Shown here one piece after another: positions 30,015-37,565 of a DNA stretch of 64,000 bases. This DNA comes from Deltaproteobacteria bacterium. Lineage in GTDB: Bacteria; Myxococcota_A; UBA9160; UBA4427. How positions within the stretch are numbered: the first letter of the stretch is position 1; every line of letters starts with the position of its first letter. The notes under the pieces are model-generated. The model made no database searches and was not told the origin of the DNA. It worked only from the letters and a program-made list of their open reading frames with translations. A program made the position numbers and the translations under genes. The stretch covers positions 1 to 64,000 of the forward strand of contig JADJOR010000002.1 in assembly GCA_016713665.1 (NCBI GenBank), read 5' to 3'.

Positions 30015-31330
30015 GCTCCCGAGCCACCGCAGGCGAGCGCGCCAATCCCGGCGCGCTGCCCCAGCCGCTCTTCACCATCTGCCTCGTGCTGATCGGCATC
30101 GGCGCAGCCGCCTTCGTCTACGGCCTGTCGAGCAATCCGCAGACGACCTGGCTGGCCTACCACACGAACTTCATCTTCTTCACCTACCTCGCCTGCGGCG
30201 GCATGGCGCTGGCGGCGGCCTACTCGATCGTCGGTGCGACCTGGCCGGGCCCGTACCGGCGCTTCGCCGAGTCCTTCGCGGCCTTCCTCCCGATCGCGTT
30301 CCTGCTGGGCCTCGTCGGCTACTTCGGCGGCAGCGAGCTCTTCGACTGGCAGAAGAACGGCGCCATGGCCGGCAAGGAGGCCTGGCTCAACGAGCAGCGC
30401 TTCTACGGCATGGACTTCGCGCTGCTCTTCGCGATGGCGCTCCTCGCGGTCCTCTACATCAAGGCCTCGGTCCGACCGACCCTGCGCAACCTGGCCGAGC
30501 ACGGACAGGGGATCGCGAAGACGCTGGCGGCGAGCTGGACCGCCGGCTGGCGGGGCGACGAAGAGGAACGGGTCGCGGCGAAGAACCGGACCAACTTCCT
30601 CGCGCCGCTGATCGCGCTGACCTACGGCATCGGCTTCGCCTTCTTCGCCTTCGATCAGGTCATGAGCATGGAGCAGGCCTGGTTCTCGAACCTCTTCGGG
30701 AATTTCGTCTGCTGGGGCGGCATCCTGTCGGCCGTCGCCGCCTGCGCCATCTCGGGGCTCGCCAGCCGCGACATCCCGGGCTTCCAGGGGGAGATCACCC
30801 GGAGCCGCCAGCTCGACATCGGCAAGATGATGTTCGCGTTCTCGATCTTCTGGATGTACCTCTTCTGGTCCCAGTATCTCGTGATCTACTACGGCAACCT
30901 GCCGGAGGAGACCTTCTTCCTCCGCGACCGGCTCGGCGACCAGTTCCTGATCGACAAGGCCTACTCGGCGGACGCCTTCGCGAAGAGCTGGGCGAACTGG
31001 GACTTCGAGTGGGCTCGGCTGCAGACCGGCTACGGCTGGGTCTCGATGGCGGTCTGGGCGTGCAACTGGCTGATCCCGTTCTGGGTGCTTCTCGGTCGCG
31101 AGCCGAAGGTCACGCCGTGGATCGCGGGCCCGGTGGCGACCTCGCTGCTCTTCGGCCTCTGGCTCGAGCGCAACGTCCTCGTCTGGCCCTCGGTCGTGAA
31201 GGGCGACATGCTGTCCTGGATCGGTCCGATCCAGCTCGGCATCGCGCTCGGCTTCGGCGGCCTCTTCCTGGCGGTGGTGCTCTTCTACTCGCGGGTCTTC
31301 CCGACGATCGCAGTCTCGTCGAAGGAGTAG
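30011..31330 (+). CDS. actF: Alternative Complex III subunit F, NrfD-like membrane protein
   Basis: A 439-residue integral membrane protein with about ten helices, paralogous to ActC: TTWLAYHTNFIFFTYLACGG, LALTYGIGFAFFAFDQVMSM, then DIGKMMFAFSIFWMYLFWSQ. It forms the second half of the membrane core. The start is GTG 30011, overlapping the actE stop (GTGA), with AGGAGGTG about 8 bases upstream. It is the last act gene here. No actG or terminal oxidase gene follows, so the oxidase partner lies elsewhere. Confidence 0.93.
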   Translation: MSSRATAGERANPGALPQPLFTICLVLIGIGAAAFVYGLSSNPQTTWLAYHTNFIFFTYLACGGMALAAAYSIVGATWPGPYRRFAESFAAFLPIAFLLGLVGYFGGSELFDWQKNGAMAGKEAWLNEQRFYGMDFALLFAMALLAVLYIKASVRPTLRNLAEHGQGIAKTLAASWTAGWRGDEEERVAAKNRTNFLAPLIALTYGIGFAFFAFDQVMSMEQAWFSNLFGNFVCWGGILSAVAACAISGLASRDIPGFQGEITRSRQLDIGKMMFAFSIFWMYLFWSQYLVIYYGNLPEETFFLRDRLGDQFLIDKAYSADAFAKSWANWDFEWARLQTGYGWVSMAVWACNWLIPFWVLLGREPKVTPWIAGPVATSLLFGLWLERNVLVWPSVVKGDMLSWIGPIQLGIALGFGGLFLAVVLFYSRVFPTIAVSSKE

Positions 31331-31380
31331 TGGTCCAAGGATCGGGAATGCGTCTTCAAGCCTCGCGCTAAGCTGCGCGC

Positions 31381-32925
31381 ATGCGCACCGACCTCGAGGA
31401 CGCCGTCGATCCCACGGCCGGCGACGACGCGGATGGCGATTGGGCGGATCGCACGGCATCGGATTCCGATCCGCGCCGCATCCGTCTCGCGAACGGTGGA
31501 GCGATCGTCTTCGAAGAGGACGGCTTCCGGCTGATCCGTTCGCGGGGGCTGCGCCGCTCGCCCGTGCATTCCTACGCGTCGCTGACCCACGTCTGCCTCG
31601 CGGCTCGGGCGCTCCTGATCGGGACGACCAGGGGCCTGCTCGTCGTCCGCAGCCGCGATTTCGTCGACGCTGCGACGGGCCCCGCACAAGCGCGCGAGCG
31701 GCTGATCGGCCGCGCCGCCCTCCTGCCCGACGGCCCTGCCCATCTGCGCGCCATGGCCCGAGTCGAGGCGCTCTCGAGTCGCCCGAGCCGGCTCGGTTCG
31801 ATCTGGGCGACGGCAGCCCTCTGTCTGATCGGCACCGCCTTCCAGCTGCGCGATCCGCTCCTCGACCAGATCGGCTCCTTCGTGCCCGAGCTCTTCGGCC
31901 GCGGCGAGCTCTGGCGCGGGATCACGGCGCATTTCCTCCACGCGCTGCCCGCCGAGCCCGGGCGCGTCGAGTCGTGGATCCCGGGGCTGCGCGGGCTCCC
32001 GATCCATCTCGCGATCAACGTGGGCGGACTCTTCGTGCTGGGGCCTCTCGTCGAGCGGCCGATGGGACGGCATCGGACGATGCTGGTGCTGCTCTTGGGA
32101 GGCCTCGGGACGATCGCCGGGATCCTGCTCGCGGGGCATCACGAGGTCGTCGGAGCGTCGGGCCTGGTCGCGGCGCTGGCGGGCGCGATCCTCGCCCTCG
32201 AGCTGCATCATCCCGAGCGGGTCCCCGCGGAATGGCGCCTTCCGCGGCGCCTCTTCGTCGTCGCCGTCGCGCTCCAGTTCGGGCTCATCGATCCGCTCAT
32301 GCGGAGCTTCATCGCCGGGGGCGCCCATCTGGGCGGCTTCGTCGGCGGTTATCTCGCGGCCTGGTGGCTCGGCGTCGCCGACGTCGGTCCCGATCCGGCG
32401 AGCCGTCGGCTGCGCTTCGCCGCCCACGCGGGCCTCGTCTCGGCGGCGGCCCTCTCGCTCGGGATCGTCCCGCTCGCGCGCCACGATCCCGCCGCCCTCG
32501 AGCGCCATGCTGCGCGGCTCCTCGACACGCCGATCGCGCCCCATCTCTTCCTCCACGAAAACGCCGCTGCCTGGCTCCTCGCGACCGAGGGGCACGCCTC
32601 GCCGGAGGGGATCGAGATGGCGATCGCGCTGGCGGACCGCGCGGTGCTCACGACCGACCGGATGCTGCCGGGCATCCTCGACACCCTCGCCGAGGCGCTC
32701 TTCCAGAGCGGCGACCGATTCGGCGCGCTCCTCACGATCGAGGAGGCGATCCGGCTCGCGCCCCGGGAACGCTATTTCGCCGAGCAGCGCCGTCGCTTCA
32801 CCGGCGAGCGCGACGCGAACGACCGTCCGCCGGAGCCCGGCACGCGCACGCCGGCGGAGTCGCCCTTCGAATGGGGTGATGGCTCCCCGCTCTTCGATCC
32901 CGACGCGCCGCAGATCACCCTCTGA
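31381..32925 (+). CDS. Rhomboid-family intramembrane serine protease with N- and C-terminal extensions
   Basis: A 514-residue membrane protein. The middle (about residues 145-330) is a rhomboid core: HLAINVGGLFVLGPLVE (HxxxN), catalytic Ser260 in VGASGLVAALAG, and the catalytic His316 in GAHLGGFVGGYLAAWW. The first 110 residues form a soluble beta domain (IRLANGGAIVFEEDGFRLI, HVCLAARALLIGTTRGLLVV) resembling a PH-like module. The last 130 residues are helical and repeat-like (AIALADRAVLTTDRM, FGALLTIEEAIRLAPRERYF), a TPR-like tail. It cleaves single-span membrane substrates. Substrates could include surface proteins with C-terminal anchors encoded in this window (inference). Confidence 0.85.
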   Translation: MRTDLEDAVDPTAGDDADGDWADRTASDSDPRRIRLANGGAIVFEEDGFRLIRSRGLRRSPVHSYASLTHVCLAARALLIGTTRGLLVVRSRDFVDAATGPAQARERLIGRAALLPDGPAHLRAMARVEALSSRPSRLGSIWATAALCLIGTAFQLRDPLLDQIGSFVPELFGRGELWRGITAHFLHALPAEPGRVESWIPGLRGLPIHLAINVGGLFVLGPLVERPMGRHRTMLVLLLGGLGTIAGILLAGHHEVVGASGLVAALAGAILALELHHPERVPAEWRLPRRLFVVAVALQFGLIDPLMRSFIAGGAHLGGFVGGYLAAWWLGVADVGPDPASRRLRFAAHAGLVSAAALSLGIVPLARHDPAALERHAARLLDTPIAPHLFLHENAAAWLLATEGHASPEGIEMAIALADRAVLTTDRMLPGILDTLAEALFQSGDRFGALLTIEEAIRLAPRERYFAEQRRRFTGERDANDRPPEPGTRTPAESPFEWGDGSPLFDPDAPQITL

Positions 32926-32977
32926 CCCGAGATCGCGGCGACGGGCCCCGCCCGCCGGCCGCGACGAGGAGGCGACG

Positions 32978-34906
32978 ATGTCCGATTCCTGGGAGCGCCT
33001 CGGCGACGAGCAGGCGATCCGCGACGTGCTCGCCCGCTACTGGCGCGGCATCGATCGCCGGGATCCCGAGCTCGTCCTCGGAACCTATCATCCCGGCGCT
33101 TTCGACGACCACGGCTACTACAAGGGTCCCGTCGAGGGCTTCGTCGCGACCCTCGCCCCGGGCGTCTGGTCCTACTTCGCGAACACGCAGCATTTCGCGG
33201 GCAACATCCAGCTCGACTTCGCCTCGGCCGATCGCGCGCGGGCGGAGTCGTATGCGGTGGCGCATCACATCCGATTCGACGACGAGCGACCGGGCGCCAC
33301 GTCGACCGCTGCGGCCCGCGCCGAGCAAGCGCCGGCCAACGCGAGCAGGGCGGGCGCCCCGACCGGCCAGGACCTCGTCTTCGGCCTGCGCTACGTCGAC
33401 GACTTCGAGCGCCGCGGTGGCGAATGGCGCATCGCCCGGCGCGTGTGCGCCTGGGACTGGCACCGCGTCGACCCCGTCGGCGGCATCCCGCTCCCGGCGA
33501 GCTATTTCCGGGGCGCCCACTCGAAGGCCGATCCCGTCTACGCCCATCCGCGACCCCACGGCCGCCGCGTCGGGCCCCGCGAGCTCGTCGCGAAGCAGGG
33601 CTGCCTCGACGCGCTCTTCCGCTACACCCGCGGCGTCGACCGCTGCGACCTCGAGCTCGTCCGCAGCGCCTACCATCCCGACGCCTTCGACGACCACGGC
33701 GGCTATCAGGGCGACGTCGACGGCTTCCTCGCCTGGGTCGAGCCGACGGTCATGAAGACCTTCGGCTGCACCATGCACAAGCTCGGCAACGTCCTCATCA
33801 CCGTCGACGGCCATCAGGCCTTCGCCGAGACCTACGCAGTCGCCCACCACGTCGCGCGGCGAGCGGACGACGCTCCGACCGCCGGCTCTCCGAGCTCTTC
33901 CGGCTCTCCCGGCACGCCCAGTGCTTCAGGCGAAGCCGCGACCGATCTCGTGATGGGCGTGCGCTACCTCGACCGCCTCGAGGATCGCGGCGACGGCTGG
34001 AAGATCGCCCACCGTCAGATGAGCTTCGAATGGGAGCGGACGCTCGAGATCGGCTCCCAGCGCGAGTATCCGGGATTCCTGCGCGGGCGGCGGGACGGGA
34101 GCGATCCGGTCGTCGTCGCCTTCGGCGGAATGGCGCGCAGCGGAGCGCTACGCGGCGATGCGGCTCGCGTCGCCATTCCTGCCTCCCATTCATCCGGCGC
34201 ATCCGGCGCATCGGATGCATCGTTCGCATCGAGCACGACGAAAGCCTCGGAGGGCGTACCCCCCGACACGGACCTGGCCGCTCTCTCCGATCGCGCCGCG
34301 ATCTACCGCCAGCTCGTCCGCTACTGCCGAGGCGTCGACCGCCGGGACCTCGAGCTCGTCCGGTCGACCTACCACCCCGACGCCTTCGACGACCACGGGA
34401 CCTACAAGGGCGACGTCGAGGGCTTCCTCGCCTTCGTGTGCGACGAGGTCCATGCGCGCTTCCGAACGACGGTGCACAAGCTCGGCCAATCGCTCATCGA
34501 GGTCGACGGGGACGTCGCGAGGGCGGAGTCGTATGCGATCTGCCATCACGTGATGACGGAGGGGATGGCCGCCGCGATGGCTGCGCCGGATCCGGCGGCT
34601 CGTGGGGAAGCGCGGTCGGGAGCGGAGGCCGGGGCAGGAGCGGGAGCGGAAGGGCAGGCCAAAACGAGCGGAAGCCGCGACGTCGCGGACATGGTCATGG
34701 GGATCCGGTACGTCGATCGCTTCGAGCGGCGGGCCGGGGCGTGGCGGATCGCGCGGCGGGAGCTGCGCTGGGAGTGGGTCCGGACGGATCGGCTCGAGGG
34801 GCTCGATCCGGGCTGGACGCTCGGGCGGGTGGATCGGGGGGATCCCCTCTTTGCGTTCGACGCGAGATCGGCCGGGGGACGTGCGCGAGCGGGGCAAAAT
34901 TCGTAG
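32978..34906 (+). CDS. Triple SnoaL-domain protein
   Basis: A 642-residue protein built from three copies of a SnoaL_4-like domain. Each copy repeats RYxRGxDRxDxELV, a YHPxAFDDHG motif (at about residues 42, 237 and 470), an AExYAxxHH strand and a closing RxxDRxExRxxxWKIAxR segment. The copies are joined by low-complexity Ser/Ala/Gly linkers (about 110-130, 300-320, 395-425 and 560-580). Single-domain relatives often act as small hydratases or isomerases of hydrophobic or steroid-like substrates. No signal peptide, so probably cytoplasmic. GAGGAGG lies 7 bases before ATG 32978. The substrate is unknown. Confidence 0.8.
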   Translation: MSDSWERLGDEQAIRDVLARYWRGIDRRDPELVLGTYHPGAFDDHGYYKGPVEGFVATLAPGVWSYFANTQHFAGNIQLDFASADRARAESYAVAHHIRFDDERPGATSTAAARAEQAPANASRAGAPTGQDLVFGLRYVDDFERRGGEWRIARRVCAWDWHRVDPVGGIPLPASYFRGAHSKADPVYAHPRPHGRRVGPRELVAKQGCLDALFRYTRGVDRCDLELVRSAYHPDAFDDHGGYQGDVDGFLAWVEPTVMKTFGCTMHKLGNVLITVDGHQAFAETYAVAHHVARRADDAPTAGSPSSSGSPGTPSASGEAATDLVMGVRYLDRLEDRGDGWKIAHRQMSFEWERTLEIGSQREYPGFLRGRRDGSDPVVVAFGGMARSGALRGDAARVAIPASHSSGASGASDASFASSTTKASEGVPPDTDLAALSDRAAIYRQLVRYCRGVDRRDLELVRSTYHPDAFDDHGTYKGDVEGFLAFVCDEVHARFRTTVHKLGQSLIEVDGDVARAESYAICHHVMTEGMAAAMAAPDPAARGEARSGAEAGAGAGAEGQAKTSGSRDVADMVMGIRYVDRFERRAGAWRIARRELRWEWVRTDRLEGLDPGWTLGRVDRGDPLFAFDARSAGGRARAGQNS

Positions 34907-35001
34907 TTTCTGGTCGCTTCGATCGATCGGCCCGCTCTTCGGCGACCCCGACCGACTCTCACAGCTCGAAAGAACCGTTACCGGATAAAGGACCTCCCGC
35001 C

Positions 35002-35568
35002 GTGACCGCTCATCGCCTCCTCCTCGTCGCGTTCCTCGCCTGCCTGGCCCTGGTGGCGTCGGGTTGTGGGGGAGAAGACGACTCGATCCCGAACCAGTCC
35101 GCCGACGCCCAGGCGATCCGCAAGAAGGTCGAGGCCCAGATGGAAGAGGCTCGGCTGAAGCGGCTCGCGCCGCGGATGGCGGGGGCGGTCGCCTCGGCGG
35201 CGGCGTCGCCGTCGGCTTCGGTGGCCCCGGCTGCGCCGGATGCGTCTTCCGGGGAGAAGCCCTCGGCCCGTCCCGCGGCCGACCTCTATGCGGCGAACTG
35301 CTCGTCCTGTCATGGGCCGAAGGGGGCTGGCGACGGGCCCCTCAGCGCGGGCCTGGTCCCGCCGCCGGCCAAGCATTCGGACGGCGCCTACATGAACGCC
35401 CTCTCGAACGAGCATCTCTTCAAGGTCGTGAAGGAAGGCGGCACCGCGGTCGGGAAGTCGGCGACGATGGCGCCGTGGGGGACCTCGATGTCCGACGAGG
35501 AGATCACGGGGCTCGTCGTCTTCCTGCGCGGCCTCGCCGATCCGCCCTACACCGGGCCGATGCCCTGA
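35002..35568 (+). CDS. Cytochrome c lipoprotein
   Basis: A 188-residue lipoprotein with lipobox VASGC, a charged helix (KKVEAQMEEARLKRLAP), an Ala/Ser/Pro-rich spacer and a class I cytochrome c domain with CSSCH at about residue 100. The axial Met probably lies in TMAPWGTSMSDEE. It resembles the small cytochromes that accept electrons from Alternative Complex III, whose operon ends about 3.7 kb upstream (inference). The start is GTG 35002, chosen because the signal peptide begins there. Confidence 0.85.
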   Translation: MTAHRLLLVAFLACLALVASGCGGEDDSIPNQSADAQAIRKKVEAQMEEARLKRLAPRMAGAVASAAASPSASVAPAAPDASSGEKPSARPAADLYAANCSSCHGPKGAGDGPLSAGLVPPPAKHSDGAYMNALSNEHLFKVVKEGGTAVGKSATMAPWGTSMSDEEITGLVVFLRGLADPPYTGPMP

Positions 35569-35641
35569 CGGGGCCACGCGCAGACGGGGCCCAAGTCTCC
35601 GGCATCGAGCTGGATCCGGCGCACACCGAGGGAGCCGCCTG

Positions 35642-36685
35642 ATGCGCATCGCCTCGGTCGGTCGCGCGCTGCCGCCCCATCGCTACGAGCAGGAAGAGCT
35701 GCTCGAGGCGCTCGGCCGGGTCTTCGCCGATCGGTTCTTCAATGCCCGGCGCCTCGAGCAGATCCAGCGCAACACCCTCGTCGGCGGTCGCCACCTCGCG
35801 CTCCCGATCGAGCAGTACGCCGAGCTGCGCGGGTTCGGGGATGCGAACGATGCGTTCATCCGCTGCGGTCTCGAGCTCGCGGAGGCGGCGATCCGCGAGG
35901 CGCTCGCGCGGGCGGGACTCGAGCCGCGCCAGGTCGCCCACGTCTTCTCGCTCTCGGTGACGGGGATCGCGGCGCCGTCCCTCGACGCGCGGCTCGTGAA
36001 TCGGCTCGGGCTGCGCAGCGACGTCAAGCGGACGCCGATCTTCGGCCTCGGCTGCGTCGGAGGGGCGGCAGGGATCGCGCGGGCGGCCGACTACGTCCGC
36101 GCCTTTCCGCGGGAGACGGCGGTCGTGCTGTCGACGGAGCTCTGCAGCCTGACGATCCAGCGCGGCGACGCGTCGATGGCGAACGTGATCGCGAGCGGGC
36201 TCTTCGGCGACGGGGCTGCGGCGGCCGTCGTACGCGGGGCCGAGGTCCCGGCGACGGGGCCGCGGATCCTCGCGACGCGCTCGATCTTCTATCCCGATAC
36301 CGAGCGCGTGATGGGCTGGGACGTGACGGACGGCGGCTTTCGCGTCGTGCTCTCGGCCGATGTCCCCGAGATCGCAGCCGGTCTGCGCCCCGACGTCGAG
36401 AAGTTCCTCGCCGAGCAGGGCCTCTCGCTCGCCGACGTCGGCGTCTTCGTCTGTCATCCGGGCGGGCCGAAGGTCATCGAGGCGATCGAGCGATCGCTGG
36501 CGCTCCCGGCCGATGCGCTGGCCCGCTCGTGGCGCCATCTGCGGGCGGTCGGAAATCTCTCGAGCGCCTCCGTCCTCTTCGTGCTCCGCGACGCCCTCGA
36601 CGAGGCGCCTGCGACGGGGACGCTCGGGCTGCTGCTCGCGATGGGGCCGGGGTTCTGCTCCGAGCTGGTGCTGCTGCGATGGTGA
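35642..36685 (+). CDS. Type III polyketide synthase (chalcone synthase-like)
   Basis: A 347-residue homodimer-type ketosynthase. The catalytic triad is visible: Cys138 in FGLGCVGGAAG, His272 in FVCHPGGPKVIE and Asn305 in VGNLSSASVLF. Such enzymes condense an acyl starter with malonyl-CoA to give alkylpyrones or alkylresorcinols. The following genes (methyltransferase, ACP, fatty acyl-AMP ligase) suggest a long-chain acyl starter delivered on a carrier protein rather than as a CoA ester (inference). First gene of a gapless eight-gene run to 47.4 kb. Confidence 0.92.
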   Translation: MRIASVGRALPPHRYEQEELLEALGRVFADRFFNARRLEQIQRNTLVGGRHLALPIEQYAELRGFGDANDAFIRCGLELAEAAIREALARAGLEPRQVAHVFSLSVTGIAAPSLDARLVNRLGLRSDVKRTPIFGLGCVGGAAGIARAADYVRAFPRETAVVLSTELCSLTIQRGDASMANVIASGLFGDGAAAAVVRGAEVPATGPRILATRSIFYPDTERVMGWDVTDGGFRVVLSADVPEIAAGLRPDVEKFLAEQGLSLADVGVFVCHPGGPKVIEAIERSLALPADALARSWRHLRAVGNLSSASVLFVLRDALDEAPATGTLGLLLAMGPGFCSELVLLRW

Positions 36686-36737
36686 CGCGAAGGGGGAGAG
36701 CGCGTGTCGCCGGAAAGGCGGCGACGAGGCGGCGCCC

Positions 36738-37313
36738 GTGACGACGCAGCTCGCCTATCTCGCGCTGCTCGGCCTCGTCGCGCTCGAGCGCGGCTTCGAG
36801 CTCGGGCTCTCCCGGCGCAACGCCGCGCGGGCCTTCACCGAGGGCGGGATCGAGGTCGGGCACGGGCATTTCGGGGTCATGCGCGCGCTGCATACCGCGG
36901 TCTTCTTCGCCTGCGCGCGCGAGGTCGTGGCGCTCGGCCGGCCCTTCGATCCGCGGCTCGGCCTCCCGATGCTCGCGCTCGCGCTCGCGGCCCAGGGCCT
37001 GCGCTACTGGGCGATCACGACCCTCGGCCCGCGCTGGAACGTGCGCGTGATCGTCGTGCCGGGGGCGCCGGTCGTGACGAGCGGGCCCTATCGCTGGCTC
37101 CGCCATCCGAACTACGCCGCCGTCGTCGCCGAGGGGATCGCGATCCCCCTGATCCACGGCGCGTGGCTCACCGCCCTCGTCTTCACCCTCGCCAACGCCT
37201 GGCTCCTCGCGACGCGCATCCGCGTCGAGGAGCGGGCGCTCGCCGACTACTGTGCGCAGAGCGAGCAACTGGACGCGCGCCCGCGCTTCGTGCCGATCCG
37301 GGGGGCACGATGA
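36738..37313 (+). CDS. Isoprenylcysteine carboxyl methyltransferase-like membrane protein
   Basis: A 191-residue membrane methyltransferase of the ICMT family. It has several hydrophobic helices and the C-terminal signature YRWLRHPNYAAVVAEGIAIP, where the RHPNY motif binds S-adenosylmethionine. ICMT-like genes next to type III PKS genes O-methylate alkylpyrones in other bacteria (BpsA/BpsB), which fits here. The start is GTG 36738. The stop overlaps the ACP start (ATGA at 37310-37313). Confidence 0.88.
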   Translation: MTTQLAYLALLGLVALERGFELGLSRRNAARAFTEGGIEVGHGHFGVMRALHTAVFFACAREVVALGRPFDPRLGLPMLALALAAQGLRYWAITTLGPRWNVRVIVVPGAPVVTSGPYRWLRHPNYAAVVAEGIAIPLIHGAWLTALVFTLANAWLLATRIRVEERALADYCAQSEQLDARPRFVPIRGAR

Positions 37314-37555
37314 GCGAGACCTGGCATGAGCTCGAGCGGCTCCTGCGCGAGCGCTTCGGACGCGGCGGCACGCTCTCGCCCGAGACCGACCTCGTGGGCG
37401 AGCTCGCCCTCGACTCGATCCAGCAGCTCGAGCTCGTGGTCGAGCTCGAGAATCATTTCGAGGTCGCGCTCGAGCCCGAAGCCGACGAGACGATCCGGAC
37501 GGCGGGCGACCTCGTCGCCTGGGTCGATCGCGCGCGCGGCAGGGTCGGCCGATGA
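37310..37555 (+). CDS. Acyl carrier protein
   Basis: An 81-residue carrier protein: ETWHELERLLRERFGRG, TDLVGELALDSIQQLELVVE with the phosphopantetheine-accepting Ser36, and the FEVALEPEADETIRT helix. It sits between the methyltransferase and the fatty acyl-AMP ligase, the position expected for a carrier loaded by the ligase. ATG 37310 overlaps the preceding stop. Confidence 0.92.
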   Translation: MSETWHELERLLRERFGRGGTLSPETDLVGELALDSIQQLELVVELENHFEVALEPEADETIRTAGDLVAWVDRARGRVGR

Positions 37556-37565
37556 GGGCGCGCCG

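Noticed and set aside
36738..37313. A true isoprenylcysteine methyltransferase acting on prenylated proteins
   Set aside because: Bacteria with this context use ICMT-like enzymes on polyketide lipids; no prenylation substrate is suggested here.
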